Shown here: positions 9,485 to 18,145 of the stretch, in pieces
How positions within the stretch are numbered: position 1 is the stretch's first letter
How the letters are laid out: each line of letters opens with the position of its first letter
Assembly: GCF_900104925.1 (NCBI RefSeq)
Contig: NZ_LT629735.1
Coordinates: forward strand, 776,291-840,290
Reading direction: 5' to 3'
DNA from: Opitutus sp. GAS368
GTDB taxonomy: Bacteria > Verrucomicrobiota > Verrucomicrobiia > Opitutales > Opitutaceae
DNA: 64,000 nt
Program-made: the position numbers and the translations under genes
The notes under the pieces: generated by a model
The model's database searches: none
What the model saw: the letters and a program-made list of their open reading frames with translations, nothing else
Told to the model about the DNA's origin: nothing

Positions 9485-9602
9485 AACACCCAAAGCTTTT
9501 ACACGAAGGCCGCAAAGAACGCAGAGATATTTCCCATCGCAGGATCTGCTTCGCGGTCTTGGCGACCTTGGTGTAGAGTGTAGTAGCTTGAGGCGATTGG
9601 CC
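9482..9602 (-). repeat. Dispersed 128-bp element (copy)
   Basis: Copy of the TTATACCAA-ended element in reverse orientation (CACCCAAAGCTTTTACACGA ... CTTGGTGTAGAGTGTAGTAG). Other copies are at 1855/2269, 17983, 27461, 29558, 32349 and 46128. The usual flank CCCGACCTACATCAAACTGA follows. Confidence 0.85.
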
Positions 9603-9628
9603 TAAAGCCCGACCTACATCAAACTGAC

Positions 9629-9789
9629 CCACCCCGTCGCTCCGCGCCATCGGCCGTCGCCGGGCCCATGGCCGACAGGCCCCTCTCCAGAAGGGAGTAT
9701 CGGCCGGCGTTGGTTTGGGTCCCCTCTGGAGAGGGGTGCCCGCCAGGGCGGGGTGTGTCGCCCGGGGCGTCCTCTACCTGACGGAGGAG
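9629..9789 (-). repeat. Left-truncated copy of the TA-flanked MITE
   Basis: Matches the reverse complement of the MITE at 32113-32268: CGTCGCTCCGCGCC, GCCGGCGTTGGTTTGG, CCCCTCTGGAGAGGGGTGCC, GGGCGGGGTGTGTCGC and the end TACCTGACGGAGGAGTG followed by ATA. Its left end is missing and fused to the flank of the 128-bp element, and it carries an extra 30 bases near 9647-9676. Confidence 0.7.
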
Positions 9790-9833
9790 TGATAAACGCT
9801 TGTCAGGCCGCTTGGGCGGCGGAAGATTTCCCC

Positions 9834-10355
9834 ATGCGCCTGCGTCTTTTCTGCCTGGGTCTGCTTCTCGCCGCCGTCGCCGGCCCGGCCTGGTCGGCCG
9901 GATTTCTCGAAAGCCTGAGCCCGGAGCAGAAGAAGCAGATGGGACTGGACGGGCTCACCGCCGCCCAGGCGGCCGCCGTCAACGACGCGGTGGCGCACTA
10001 CCAGGCCGGCAACGTCGCCGCGCTCACGCAGCAGGCCGCCGCCACCGCCGTCGCCGACTACAAGGCGAAGCAGGAACCGGTCGTGGTGGCTCACGCCGTG
10101 AATGTCGCCCGGCAAAGGCAGGCGGAGGAGAATCAGGAACGGGTCGCCTGCCACATCCGCGGCTCCTTTAACGGCTGGTCGGGCGGCACGCTCTTCACCA
10201 TGGACAACGGGCAGGTCTGGCAGCAGACGGGCAGCGAGGTCTATTACACCCCGCCGGTCGACGACGCGATCGTCGAGGTGCGCAAGGCCTCCAGCGGCTA
10301 CCACCGCCTGTATCTGTCGGACGGCCGCTGGATCACGGTGAAGCGCGTGCGCTGA
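9834..10355 (+). CDS. Hypothetical secreted protein
   Basis: Not recognised. 173 residues from the ATG at 9834; the frame is open further upstream, but this start gives a clean signal peptide (RLRLFCLGLLLAAVAGPAWSA). The mature part begins with a helical region (SLSPEQKKQMGLDGLTAAQAAAVNDAVAHYQ), then a Lys/Gln/Glu-rich stretch (about residues 80-110) and a beta-rich tail with FNGWSGGTLFTMDNGQVWQQT and RWITVKRVR, an arrangement seen in small periplasmic proteins of unknown role. It sits isolated between repeat arrays. Confidence 0.7.
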   Translation: MRLRLFCLGLLLAAVAGPAWSAGFLESLSPEQKKQMGLDGLTAAQAAAVNDAVAHYQAGNVAALTQQAAATAVADYKAKQEPVVVAHAVNVARQRQAEENQERVACHIRGSFNGWSGGTLFTMDNGQVWQQTGSEVYYTPPVDDAIVEVRKASSGYHRLYLSDGRWITVKRVR

Positions 10356-10357
10356 TT

Positions 10358-10555
10358 TGCCCGTGAATCCGGCGTAGCGCGGAGTGCTCGGGACATTCGC
10401 CCCGGCGCAGGCCGGTGGACGAACCCCGTGATGCCAGCAGGCATCAACAGGGCACACCGGGCCCGTAGCTCAGCCGCGACGAAGGTCGCGCGACTGATCC
10501 CGGGCGCCCAGCAGGGCGCAACAGGAAGCGGGCAACGGCGGCCCGTGAATCCGGT
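10358..10555. repeat. Second structured repeat array with covarying hairpins
   Basis: Begins with the constant GCCCGTGAATCCGGCG as at 9229. Hairpins are at 10424-10452 (outer CCCCG/CAGGG, spacer TG and CAA, inner ATGCC/GGCAT, loop AGCA) and 10498-10526 (outer TCCCG/CAGGA, inner CGCCC/GGGCG, loop AGCA). A GAAG-loop hairpin before the second one (GCGAC/GTCGC) corresponds to GCAGC/GCTGC in the first array. The rest of the 10356-10743 gap shows no gene; a partial constant segment recurs at 10539-10555. Confidence 0.78.
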
Positions 10556-10743
10556 GCAGGGTCGGCGCTTGGCCTGTCCTTCATAGCCTTGGTGACGGAG
10601 GATCGTCGGACCTGATTTCGCCATGAGCCCCGGCCCGGCGACAAGCACCGGCCCTACAGTCTACAGCAAACACTCTGCGCTCTCCGCGCCTGCCAGCCAT
10701 AGGCCCGGCGAAGGCTGGACCTCTGTATTGAAACCACCCTGGC

Positions 10744-11430
10744 TCAGGCCTTCGGCGGGCCGCCAAAATGGGCTTTATGGGCGGCATAACCCGCCAGATC
10801 CGAAAGCATCGACTCGATCGTGGCCGCCAGCGGCTCGATCTTCACCATGCCGGAGAACACCGCCTTGTCGCCGATCTCGCTCGTGAGGATGAACGCCGGG
10901 CGCTGGTCGATCTGGTGCGCGAAGAACTCCGCCGTGCTGGCCTGGATCCGCGCGGCCACCTCGGCCGACTCGGCCCGGGCGCGCAATTTTTTGCCGTCGA
11001 GCTCTTGCCGCGCCGAAGCCTGGCGAAGGCGGGTGGTCGCCTTCACCGCCACCTTGATCGCCGCGTCCATCGAGGCGACCTTGAGGCCGTCGCGGTCCGC
11101 CGCGTGGGCCAGCGCCAGCCGCAGCTCGTCGCCGGTGAGCCCGAAATCCTTGCCCGCCTCCGCCACGTAGCTGGCGGCGGGGAACAGCCCCTCGCGCCAC
11201 GGCTCCAGCCAGCCCGAGTTCAGCATGAAGGGCGACTTCATCATCAGGCCGCTGCGGCGGTAGAACCAGTCGCACTGCTCGCGCGAGACCGGGTAGTCCT
11301 CCCGGCGCATCAGCGCGATCTTCCACTCGAAGTCCACGCGGCCGGCGTAGCGGCGCTGCAGCTCGGCCCAGGTCGGCTCGACCCAGTAGCACCACGATGA
11401 AATGACCTCGAGATAGTAGGTGACTTTCAT
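10744..11430 (-). CDS. DsbA-family thioredoxin-fold protein (FrnE/HCCA isomerase-like)
   Basis: 228 residues. The N-terminus MKVTYYLEVISSWCYWVEP aligns with the start of the DsbA/FrnE/2-hydroxychromene-2-carboxylate isomerase group, where the first strand is followed by a CxxC or SxxC-type active site. Here only one Cys is present (SSWCYW), so it lacks a dithiol pair and is more likely a glutathione-dependent isomerase-type or degenerate member. An inserted helical domain (about residues 60-170) and the cis-Pro strand (QRPAFILTSEIGDKAVFSG, about 180-200) follow. No signal peptide, so cytoplasmic. The substrate is unknown. Confidence 0.75.
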   Translation of the reverse strand: MKVTYYLEVISSWCYWVEPTWAELQRRYAGRVDFEWKIALMRREDYPVSREQCDWFYRRSGLMMKSPFMLNSGWLEPWREGLFPAASYVAEAGKDFGLTGDELRLALAHAADRDGLKVASMDAAIKVAVKATTRLRQASARQELDGKKLRARAESAEVAARIQASTAEFFAHQIDQRPAFILTSEIGDKAVFSGMVKIEPLAATIESMLSDLAGYAAHKAHFGGPPKA

Positions 11431-11518
11431 GCCGCGAGGCTCGCGGCATCCCGGCGGTGCGTCAATTGCTCAGCGCGGCACTCCGCACACAGCACCACGC
11501 AACCCGGGCCAAGACAGT

Positions 11519-11827
11519 TTAAACCACGGAAAACACCGACGGCGGCTTTGCGTAGATGGCGAAGCCATACACCGAAGGAATTCTTACAGGAGGAAACGGA
11601 GGTAACCGAGGTTGGTTTGAGTGTTCTCTGTTATCTCCGTTAACTCCTGTGCAAGGGTTGGTCCTGTTTCCGTGTGTTCTGTGTATTCCGTGGTGAATCC
11701 TCAGCCCTCTTTGCCGGGCGACTGGCCCGGACAAACACCGGGTTGGCAGCAGCCAACAACGGCGAGGTCTCAGGTCTCAGGTTTCAGGTTTCAGGTTTCA
11801 GGTTTCCTGAGCGGCGGTCTCCGCCGC
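11519..11827. repeat. Mixed repeats: AACCACGGAA-type inverted pair, one structured hairpin and a CAGGTTT tandem
   Basis: 11519-11695 begins TTAAACCACGGAAAACACCG and ends with the inverse (TCTGTGTATTCCGTGGTGAA). 11711-11764 is a copy of the structured repeat: first hairpin CCGGGC/GCCCGG, then outer CACCG/CGGCG with inner TTGGC/GCCAA and loop AGCA (11736-11764). 11767-11806 is a tandem of a seven-base TCAGGTT-like unit. The 11431-11827 gap holds no gene that I can support. Confidence 0.75.
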
Positions 11828-12568
11828 TCACGGCTTCTTCTTGAAGAGATCCTGCAGCGCCTGGCCGGCTTTCTGCGCGGCCTCCTTGGTCTTTTCGAGC
11901 GAGGCGGCGCCGGCCGTGCCGCCGACCTTGCTGAGCGCGTTGGCCGTGCCGCTGACGATGCTCGTCAGCACGTGCTTCATCAGCGCGCTGGCGAGCTGGT
12001 CGGCCGTGATGCCGCCCTCCGCCACGCCGAGGTCGTCGACGCTGATGGGCGGCAGCGGCACCGGCAGCGCGGCGGCGCCCACGCCGAGCGTGGCCTTGCC
12101 GTTGGTCACACGGAATTTCTTCACGACAAACTTGATCGGCTGGCCGCTCTTGGTCGCCGGCGCCTTGCCCCCGCCGCCCGTGAACTGGTCGATGTTCTTC
12201 AGCAGGTCCTTGATGTTGCTGGTGACAAACTTCGTCTCGTAGGTGAACTCCGGCTGGTCGATGGTGATCTCGTCGATGACCACGTGGTCGCCGAAGATCG
12301 ACCATGGCTGCACGGCCACGTGGACCGTGCCGAGGTAGAAGGCCCGGCCCTCGGTCCAGCCCTTGGGGTTGTCGACCGCCAGGCCGCTGAGCGTGCCCGA
12401 GCCGGTCAGCGGCGAGATGCTCGCCCCGGCCAGCTCCACCTTCGTCTGGGTCAGTTGCGGTCCGAAGTTGTTCACGCCGGCCTTGACGATGGAGCCCAGG
12501 AAAAAAGCCAGGACGACATAGAGGCCGACGGCGGCGAGCAGACCGATGAGGAGGATTTTTTTGAGCAT
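11828..12568 (-). CDS. AsmA-like / DUF748-type envelope protein
   Basis: 246 residues. One N-terminal membrane anchor (KILLIGLLAAVGLYVVLAFFLG, residues 4-25) is followed by a periplasmic region in the style of AsmA/DUF748 proteins: GTLSGLAVDNPKGW (about 58-71), then VIDEITIDQPEFTYE (about 97-111), the usual rhythm of short beta-segments. The end is a coiled helical tail rich in Ala, Lys and Gln (EKTKEAAQKAGQALQDLFKKKP). It is much shorter than classical AsmA. A role in outer-membrane lipid or protein assembly is a family-level guess. Confidence 0.65.
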   Translation of the reverse strand: MLKKILLIGLLAAVGLYVVLAFFLGSIVKAGVNNFGPQLTQTKVELAGASISPLTGSGTLSGLAVDNPKGWTEGRAFYLGTVHVAVQPWSIFGDHVVIDEITIDQPEFTYETKFVTSNIKDLLKNIDQFTGGGGKAPATKSGQPIKFVVKKFRVTNGKATLGVGAAALPVPLPPISVDDLGVAEGGITADQLASALMKHVLTSIVSGTANALSKVGGTAGAASLEKTKEAAQKAGQALQDLFKKKP

Positions 12569-13032
12569 GGCAGGATTGGATTGACGGAATAGTGCCCGGT
12601 TCCCCGCCGGTCGGCAAGCCCCAGTCCGTGAAGAAATTGTTCAATGTTCATCGCTCAGCGTTCAATTTTCATTTCCCGACCCAATGAACAACGAACGACG
12701 AACATTGAAAAATGAACAATCCGTCCTCCACTGGCTCCTGTGCAAGGTCAGGTCCTGCTTCCGTGTGTTCTGTGTGTTCCGTGGCTAAAATCCTCGGGTC
12801 TCAGGTTTCAAGTCTCTCAATCGGTCGCCCGGCCCCTGTATTTACACTTGTCACACCGCGTTGCCGCCCCTCTCTATTCCGCCAACAAGCCCTTTGCCCC
12901 GGCTTGCCGGGGACAAGTTCTCCAGAGCCCGGTCTTTCACCTTTCAACTTCAACCCGGCGCCGACTTTTCAGGTCTCAGGTTTCAAGTTTCAGGTCTCTT
13001 CCTTCCTCCTTCTTCCTTCTTAATTCAAACCC
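12569..13032. repeat. Repeat-filled gap upstream of parE
   Basis: 12641-12722 is an inverted pair around AATGTTCA/TGAACATTG. 12726-12790 repeats the GTGTGTTCCGTGG unit of 11670-11695. 12797-12812 and 12968-12997 are CAGGTTT tandems. 12889-12920 has a half copy of the structured repeat: TTTGC, stem CCCCGGC/GCCGGGG, then GACAA. No gene is evident, and no clear ribosome-binding site precedes the parE start at 13033. Confidence 0.65.
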
Positions 13033-14874
13033 ATGGCCCAAGCCTACACCGAAGCCAGCATCAAGACCCTCAGCTCCCTCGAGCACATCCGGCTCCGCCC
13101 CGGCATGTATATCGGCCGGCTCGGCAACGGCGCCCACGCCGAGGACGGCATCTACGTCCTGCTCAAGGAGACCATCGATAACTCCATCGACGAATTCATG
13201 ATGGGCGGCGGCCGCAAGATCGAGGTCGAGCTCACCGACCGCTCCGTCAAGGTCCGCGACTACGGCCGCGGCATCCCGCTGGGCAAGCTCGTGGACTGCG
13301 TCTCCATCATCAACACCGGCGCCAAATACGACTCCGAAACCTTCCAGAAGGCCGTCGGCCTCAACGGCGTCGGCCAGAAGGCCGTCAACGCCCTCTCCCT
13401 CACCTACCGCGCCCAGGCCGTCCGCGACGGTGAGACCAAGGTCGTCGAGTTCGAGAAGGGCAAGCTCAAGACCCAGTCGCGCGTCACCAAGACCGAGGAG
13501 CGCACCGGCACCATCATCGAGTTCACGCCCGACGAGAAACTCTTCGGCTCCGACTTCAAGTTCCGCACCGAGTTCATCGAGGACATGCTGTGGAACTACG
13601 CCTTCCTCAACCGCGGCCTCACCCTCACGCTCAACGGCAAGCCCTTCAAGTCGGAGAACGGCCTGAAGGACCTCCTCACCAAGGAGCTCTCCGGCGAGCC
13701 GCTCTACCCGATCATCCACCTCGAGGGCGAGGACATCGAGATCGCCCTCACCCACGGCAAGCACTACGGCGAGGAATACTGGTCCTTCGTCAACGGCCAG
13801 CACACCACCATGGGCGGCACCCACCTCGCCGCCTTCCGCGAGGCCCTCGTCGAGACCCTCCGCAACCACTTCAAGAAGGACTTCGACGCCGCCGACGTCC
13901 GCCAGTCGATCGACGCCGCCATCGTCGTCCGCGTGCAGGAGCCCGTCTTCGAGTCGCAGACCAAGACCAAGCTCGGTTCCGCCGACCTCGGCCCCAAGGG
14001 CCCCTCGATCAAGGAATTCGTCGGCAAGTTCATGCAGCAGTCGCTCGACACGTATCTCCACAAGAACCGCGAGACGGCCGAGATCATCAAGGCGAAGATC
14101 GAGGAGAACGAGCACGAGCGCAAGGAGCTCGCCGGCATCCGCAACATCGCCCGCGAGCGCGCCAAGAAGGCCTCCCTCCACAACCGCAAGCTCCGCGACT
14201 GCCGCCTCCACCTCGGCGACCGCAACGAGCGCGCCGAGGAATCCACCCTCTTCATCGTCGAGGGCGACTCCGCCGCCGGCTCCCTCACCGCCACGCGCGA
14301 CGTCCAGACCCAGGCCGTCTTCGCCCTCAAGGGCAAGCCGCTCAACACCTACGGCCTGACCAAGAAGGTCATCTACGAGAACGAGGAGTTCCACCTCCTC
14401 CAGGCCGCCCTCAACATCGAGGACGGCATGGACGGCCTGCGCTACAACCGCATCGTCATCGCCACCGACGCCGACGTGGACGGCATGCACATCCGCCTGC
14501 TGCTGCTCTCGTTCTTCCTGCAGTTCTTCCCCGACGTCATCCGCCAGGGCCACCTCTTCATCCTGCAGACGCCCCTCTTCCGCGTCCGCAACAAGAAGAT
14601 CACGCGCTACTGTTACTCCGAGTCGGAGAAGCAGGCCGCCGTCGCCGAGTGCGGCGCCACGCACGAGATCACGCGCTTCAAGGGCCTCGGCGAGATCAGC
14701 GCCGGCGAGTTCAAGGACTTCATCGGCGAGAACATCCGCCTCGACCCGGTGAACCTGCACCACCTCTACAGCTCCGACGAGCTCCTGAGCTTCTTCATGG
14801 GCAAGAACACCCCCGAGCGCCAGGACTTCATCATCGACAACCTGAGAGTCGAAAAAGATTTGGTCGAAGTGTGA
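13033..14874 (+). CDS. parE: DNA topoisomerase IV subunit B
   Basis: 613 residues. The GHKL ATPase region is intact: [14 protein letters not shown] (about residues 47-60), [13 protein letters not shown] (about 74-86) and [14 protein letters not shown] (about 111-124). The TOPRIM domain shows [12 protein letters not shown] (about 413-424) and metal-binding DADVDGMH (about 478-485), then [13 protein letters not shown] (about 550-562). The length and the GDSAAGS form resemble the Bacteroidota-like ParE branch rather than GyrB. With the parC product downstream it should form the A2B2 decatenase. The start is the first Met of [28 protein letters not shown]. Confidence 0.95.
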   Translation: MAQAYTEASIKTLSSLEHIRLRPGMYIGRLGNGAHAEDGIYVLLKETIDNSIDEFMMGGGRKIEVELTDRSVKVRDYGRGIPLGKLVDCVSIINTGAKYDSETFQKAVGLNGVGQKAVNALSLTYRAQAVRDGETKVVEFEKGKLKTQSRVTKTEERTGTIIEFTPDEKLFGSDFKFRTEFIEDMLWNYAFLNRGLTLTLNGKPFKSENGLKDLLTKELSGEPLYPIIHLEGEDIEIALTHGKHYGEEYWSFVNGQHTTMGGTHLAAFREALVETLRNHFKKDFDAADVRQSIDAAIVVRVQEPVFESQTKTKLGSADLGPKGPSIKEFVGKFMQQSLDTYLHKNRETAEIIKAKIEENEHERKELAGIRNIARERAKKASLHNRKLRDCRLHLGDRNERAEESTLFIVEGDSAAGSLTATRDVQTQAVFALKGKPLNTYGLTKKVIYENEEFHLLQAALNIEDGMDGLRYNRIVIATDADVDGMHIRLLLLSFFLQFFPDVIRQGHLFILQTPLFRVRNKKITRYCYSESEKQAAVAECGATHEITRFKGLGEISAGEFKDFIGENIRLDPVNLHHLYSSDELLSFFMGKNTPERQDFIIDNLRVEKDLVEV

Positions 14875-14924
14875 GTTTTGGCACCCTAATCTCCACTAAT
14901 CCCTCACTAATCTATTCTTCATCT

Positions 14925-15014
14925 CTGTCATTCTGAGCGAAGCGAAGAATCCAGTATGATGTGCGCCAACGGTTGTGCTGCTGGATCCTTCACTTCGCTC
15001 AGGATGACAATCCA
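14925..15014. repeat. GTCATTCTGAGCGAAGCGAAG palindromic repeat between parE and parC
   Basis: Starts GTCATTCTGAGCGAAGCGAA and ends with the inverse CTTCGCTCAGGATGACA. Relatives are at 26532-26642 and 52229-52316. A TTAGTGTGGATTAGTGGTTA-type segment follows at 15038-15059, a unit seen again near 25258, 30583 and 30683. Confidence 0.85.
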
Positions 15015-15105
15015 AACCCTTTCCGAAATTAGTGTCTTCTTAGTGTGGATTAGTGGTTAAAAAAATCGCTCTCTTCACTCTCTCTCACTTTCACTCTCCC
15101 AAGAA

Positions 15106-17319
15106 ATGGCCAAGAAGAAACCCTCCAAGAAATCCGACCAAGCCGAGCTCGCGCTCGACGGCGCAGACGCGCCGTTGCCAAGCGATAAGCGTAAAGCAGT
15201 AAGCGCTAAGCCTTCCGAAGAAAACCAACCGGATTCCCCGGTAGATACCTCCGTTCCGAAGCCTTCCGAGCTTAAAGCTTCAAGCTTACCGCTTACCGCT
15301 GCTTCCGTTGAGGAGGCTCCGCCCCCCAAGCGGAAGAAGGGCGAAAAAGTTCAGGACGAACAAGCGCCGTTGGCTCAGAGCTATCGCAATTGGTTTTTGG
15401 ATTACGCGTCCTACGTCATTCTCGACCGCGCCGTCCCGCACATCGACGACGGCCTGAAGCCCGTCCAGCGCCGCGTCCTCCACACCCTCTGGGACATGGA
15501 CGACGGCCGCTTCCACAAGGTCGCCAACGTCGTCGGCGCCACGATGAAGCTCCACCCGCACGGCGACGCCTCCATCGGCGCCGCGCTCGTGTCCATCGGC
15601 CAGCGCGCCTGGCTCATCGAGCCCCAGGGCAACTACGGCAACACCCTCACTGGCGACGATGCCGCCGCCCCCCGCTACATCGAGGCCCGCCTGACCGCCT
15701 TCGCCAAGGACGTCCTCTTCAACCCGAAGACCACCACCTGGCAGCTCAGCTACGACGGCCGCAACAAGGAGCCGATCACCCTCCCCGCCAAGTTCCCCAT
15801 CGTCCTCCTCGAGGGCGCCGACGGCATCGCGGTCGGCCTCTCGACCAAGATTCTCCCGCACAACTTCAACGACCTCTGCCGCGCGGCCATCAACCACCTC
15901 CAGGGAAAAACCTTCCGCATCCTCCCTGACTTCCCGACCGGCGGCACCGCCGACTTCGCGGAATACAACGACGGCGAGCGCGGCGGCAAGGTGAAGGTCC
16001 GCGCCAAGATCGAGGAGCGCTCCAAATACCTCCTCGCCGTCACCGAGCTCCCCTACGGCGTCACCACCGAGAGCCTCATCGAGTCCATCCTCGCCGCCAA
16101 CGCCAAGGGCAAGATCAAGGTCAAGCACGTCGACGACAACACCGCCGACAAGGTCGAGATCCTCATCCACCTCCCGCAGGGCTCCGAGCCCGACAAGGTC
16201 ATCCAGCAGCTTTACGTCTTCACCAGCTGCCAGGTGCAGCTCAACCCCGCCGCCTGCGTCATCGTCCGCGACCCCAAGACCGGCGATGACAAGCCCCACT
16301 TCCTCGGCGTCCGCGACATCCTCAAGGCCAGCGCCGAGGCCACGCGCGAGCTCCTCAAGCGCGAGCTTGAGATCAGGCTCGGCGAGCTCGAGCAGCAGTG
16401 GCACTGGGATTCCCTCGAGCGCATCTTCATCGAGGAGCGCATCTACCGCCTCATCGAGAAGTCCAAGACCTGGGAGAGCGTCCTCGCCGAGATCCGCGGC
16501 GGCCTGAAGCCCTTCCTCAAGCAGCTCCGCCGCGAGGTGACCGACGACGACATCGTCCGCCTCACCGAGATCCGCATCAAGCGCATCTCCGCCTACAACC
16601 GCTTCCAGGCCGACGAGGCCATGAAGAAGATCGAGGAAGGCATCAAGGAGACGAAGGCCAACCTCAAGAAGCTCACCGAGTATGCCGTCGCCTGGTTCGA
16701 GTCTCTCGCCGAGAAATACGGCAAGGGTATCAGGCGGAAGACCAGCTACGACGAGATCGAGCAGATCGACGCCTCGGAGGTGGTCTCGGCCAACCAGCGC
16801 CTCTACGTCAACCGCGAGGACGGCTTCATCGGCCTCAACTGGCGCCAACACGAGTTCGTCACCGAGTGCACGATCCTCGACTCTGTCCTCACGATCATGG
16901 GCGACGCCAGCCTCAAGGTCACGAAGGTCGCCGACAAGACCTTCATGGGCCGCGATATCAAACACGTCGCGGTGTGGCCCAAGGAAGGCGACACGAAGTT
17001 CTACACGATGATCTACCGGGACGGCCCCGAGGGAAAGAGCTACGCCAAGAAATTCCAAATCGGCGGCCTCAGCCGCGACAAGCTCTACCCCCTGGCCAAG
17101 ACCGAAGGCTCGCGGATCGTGTGGCTGGACATTCAGGAGAAAGAAAAGGACATGCCGAAAAGCGTGCACATCTCCTTGGACGGCCGCTCGGGTGCCCGGG
17201 TGCGCGAGTTCGATTTCGATCTCACCCCGGTGCCTGTCTCAACCCGGACCTCCAAGGGGCTCACAGTAACAAAGTGGGCTGTTAAAGAGGTAAAGATTAA
17301 CGATCTGGCTCTGAAGTGA
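15106..17319 (+). CDS. parC: DNA topoisomerase IV subunit A
   Basis: 737 residues. It begins with about 85 low-complexity residues that contain an in-frame repeat (see 15181-15300). The catalytic core starts at SYRNWFLDYASYVILDRAVPHIDDGLKPVQRRVL (about 90-125), with the DNA-cleaving Tyr in AAPRYIEARL (Y191). A coiled-coil region follows (about 430-555) and then a short C-terminal domain, as in Bacteroidota-like ParC. The last 25 codons use A/T-ending codons (GTA, ACA, AAA, ATT) while the rest of the gene uses almost only G/C-ending codons. Fragments of alternative versions of this end lie downstream at 17402, 21005, 21212 and 21841. Confidence 0.95.
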   Translation: MAKKKPSKKSDQAELALDGADAPLPSDKRKAVSAKPSEENQPDSPVDTSVPKPSELKASSLPLTAASVEEAPPPKRKKGEKVQDEQAPLAQSYRNWFLDYASYVILDRAVPHIDDGLKPVQRRVLHTLWDMDDGRFHKVANVVGATMKLHPHGDASIGAALVSIGQRAWLIEPQGNYGNTLTGDDAAAPRYIEARLTAFAKDVLFNPKTTTWQLSYDGRNKEPITLPAKFPIVLLEGADGIAVGLSTKILPHNFNDLCRAAINHLQGKTFRILPDFPTGGTADFAEYNDGERGGKVKVRAKIEERSKYLLAVTELPYGVTTESLIESILAANAKGKIKVKHVDDNTADKVEILIHLPQGSEPDKVIQQLYVFTSCQVQLNPAACVIVRDPKTGDDKPHFLGVRDILKASAEATRELLKRELEIRLGELEQQWHWDSLERIFIEERIYRLIEKSKTWESVLAEIRGGLKPFLKQLRREVTDDDIVRLTEIRIKRISAYNRFQADEAMKKIEEGIKETKANLKKLTEYAVAWFESLAEKYGKGIRRKTSYDEIEQIDASEVVSANQRLYVNREDGFIGLNWRQHEFVTECTILDSVLTIMGDASLKVTKVADKTFMGRDIKHVAVWPKEGDTKFYTMIYRDGPEGKSYAKKFQIGGLSRDKLYPLAKTEGSRIVWLDIQEKEKDMPKSVHISLDGRSGARVREFDFDLTPVPVSTRTSKGLTVTKWAVKEVKINDLALK
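15181..15300. repeat. In-frame inverted repeat in the parC N-terminal linker
   Basis: The left arm AGCGATAAGCGTAAAGCAGT (15181-15210) and right arm CAAGCTTACCGCTTACCGCT (15271-15300) are imperfect inverses of about 30 bases. AAGCCTTCCGA occurs twice between them. The segment encodes residues 26-65, a Ser/Lys/Pro/Glu-rich stretch before the conserved domain. It looks like intergenic-type repeat DNA read as protein. Confidence 0.7.
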
Positions 17320-17401
17320 TCCATCTGAACATCCTCAGGTTTGCTCCGCCATCTCCGCGCCAGGCGCTCCGTCAGGTCTCGGGTTTCAGGTTTCTCTGCC
17401 T

Positions 17402-17464
17402 AGCCTGACCGTCACCAAGTGGTCAGTGAAGGAAGTGAAGATCAACGACCTCGCCCTGAAGTAA
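17402..17464 (+). pseudogene. parC 3'-end fragment 1 (GC-rich codon version)
   Basis: Encodes SLTVTKWSVKEVKINDLALK followed by TAA. It matches the last 19-20 residues of the live parC apart from an Ala-to-Ser change, but about 15 of 60 bases differ, nearly all at silent positions. Its G/C-ending codons match the body of parC better than the present parC end does. It lies 82 bases after the parC stop, behind a CAGGTCTCGGGTTTCAGG tandem repeat. Confidence 0.9.
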
Positions 17465-17511
17465 GGTAGGGCGCGGACTCCGCTCCGCGCTTTCCCTGAC
17501 GCCTCCCTTGG

Positions 17512-17594
17512 AGGGCCCATCTCCTGATGGGCCCTGCCTTGGCTAGCTCCGGATCAGCACCGCCGAATCCAGCGGGTCCGGCAGCAGGCCGGAC
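17512..17594. other. Two strong hairpins after the parC fragment
   Basis: 17512-17535 is a 9-bp perfect stem (AGGGCCCAT/ATGGGCCCT, loop CTCCTG). 17576-17594 is a 7-bp stem (GTCCGGC/GCCGGAC) with loop AGCAG, like the loop of the structured repeat but with different flanks. Neither has a T run, so terminator function is uncertain. The rest of 17465-17646 holds nothing I recognise. Confidence 0.55.
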
Positions 17595-17646
17595 TCTCTC
17601 CACTCCCCGCCTTGACTTTGCCGCCGCCCGATGACTCCTTGCGGGC

Positions 17647-17823
17647 ATGAAACTCAAGTCACGCCGCACTGTTTCTCCCCGGGCCAAGGCCAGGAACGGC
17701 CGGCGTGTTTCCGTCTCGCGTCTGCCCAGCTTTGCCGATGCGGCCAAGCGTGTGGCTGGCATGATGGAAGGCGCCCCCAACCTCTCCAGCCGTGAAGGCT
17801 TTGGCCCCAGGCTACTTGGTTGA
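17647..17823 (+). CDS. Small antitoxin-like protein upstream of a broken PIN toxin
   Basis: 58 residues: a basic N-terminus (KLKSRRTVSPRAKARNGRRVSVSRLPS) and a tail FADAAKRVAGMMEGAPNLSSREGFG. Length, the basic first half and its overlap with the start of a PIN-domain frame (17792) fit a type II antitoxin paired with VapC. Which antitoxin fold it has cannot be said. The partner is truncated, so this may be an orphan. Confidence 0.6.
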   Translation: MKLKSRRTVSPRAKARNGRRVSVSRLPSFADAAKRVAGMMEGAPNLSSREGFGPRLLG

Positions 17824-17959
17824 TGCCGGCCCGCTGATCGCGCTCTTTGCCCGACGCGACCGCTGGCACAAATGGGCGACGGAAGTGTTTTTCGCCATCG
17901 GTGAACCGCTTTGTCGCGCCAGAGCTTCAGCGACGGCGGAAGCCTTGCGCGAAGCCGCC
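17792..17959 (+). pseudogene. VapC-like PIN toxin, N-terminal remnant
   Basis: Starts ATG inside the antitoxin gene. Residues YLVDAGPLIALFARRDRWHKWATEVF match the first strand of PIN nucleases with the first catalytic Asp (LVDAGP). After about residue 40 the frame runs into a repeat (TTGTCGCGCCAGAGCT..., also at 21794-21840) and then the 128-bp dispersed element, so the other acidic residues are missing. The expected length is about 130 residues. It cannot be a working toxin. Confidence 0.75.
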
Positions 17960-17982
17960 GTGAGGTGTAAACTGCATATTAT

Positions 17983-18105
17983 CCCAAACACCCAAAGCTC
18001 TTACACGAAGGCCGCAAAGAACGCAGAGATATTTCGCATCGCAGGATCTGCTTCGCGGCCTTGGCGACCTTGGTGTAGAGTGTAGTCGCTTGAGGCGATT
18101 GGTAT
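17983..18105 (-). repeat. Dispersed 128-bp element (copy)
   Basis: CCCAAACACCCAAAGC to GATTGGTATTG, reverse orientation. It forms the artificial C-terminal frame of the broken PIN toxin. Confidence 0.85.
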
Positions 18106-18145
18106 TGTCCCACCCCTTAACCGCCCAACAAAAAGGCAGGATCCC

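Noticed and set aside
12976-14763. Long minus-strand frame opposite parE
   Set aside because: Val/Leu/Gly/Asp-rich shadow; parE has all ATPase and TOPRIM motifs on the plus strand.
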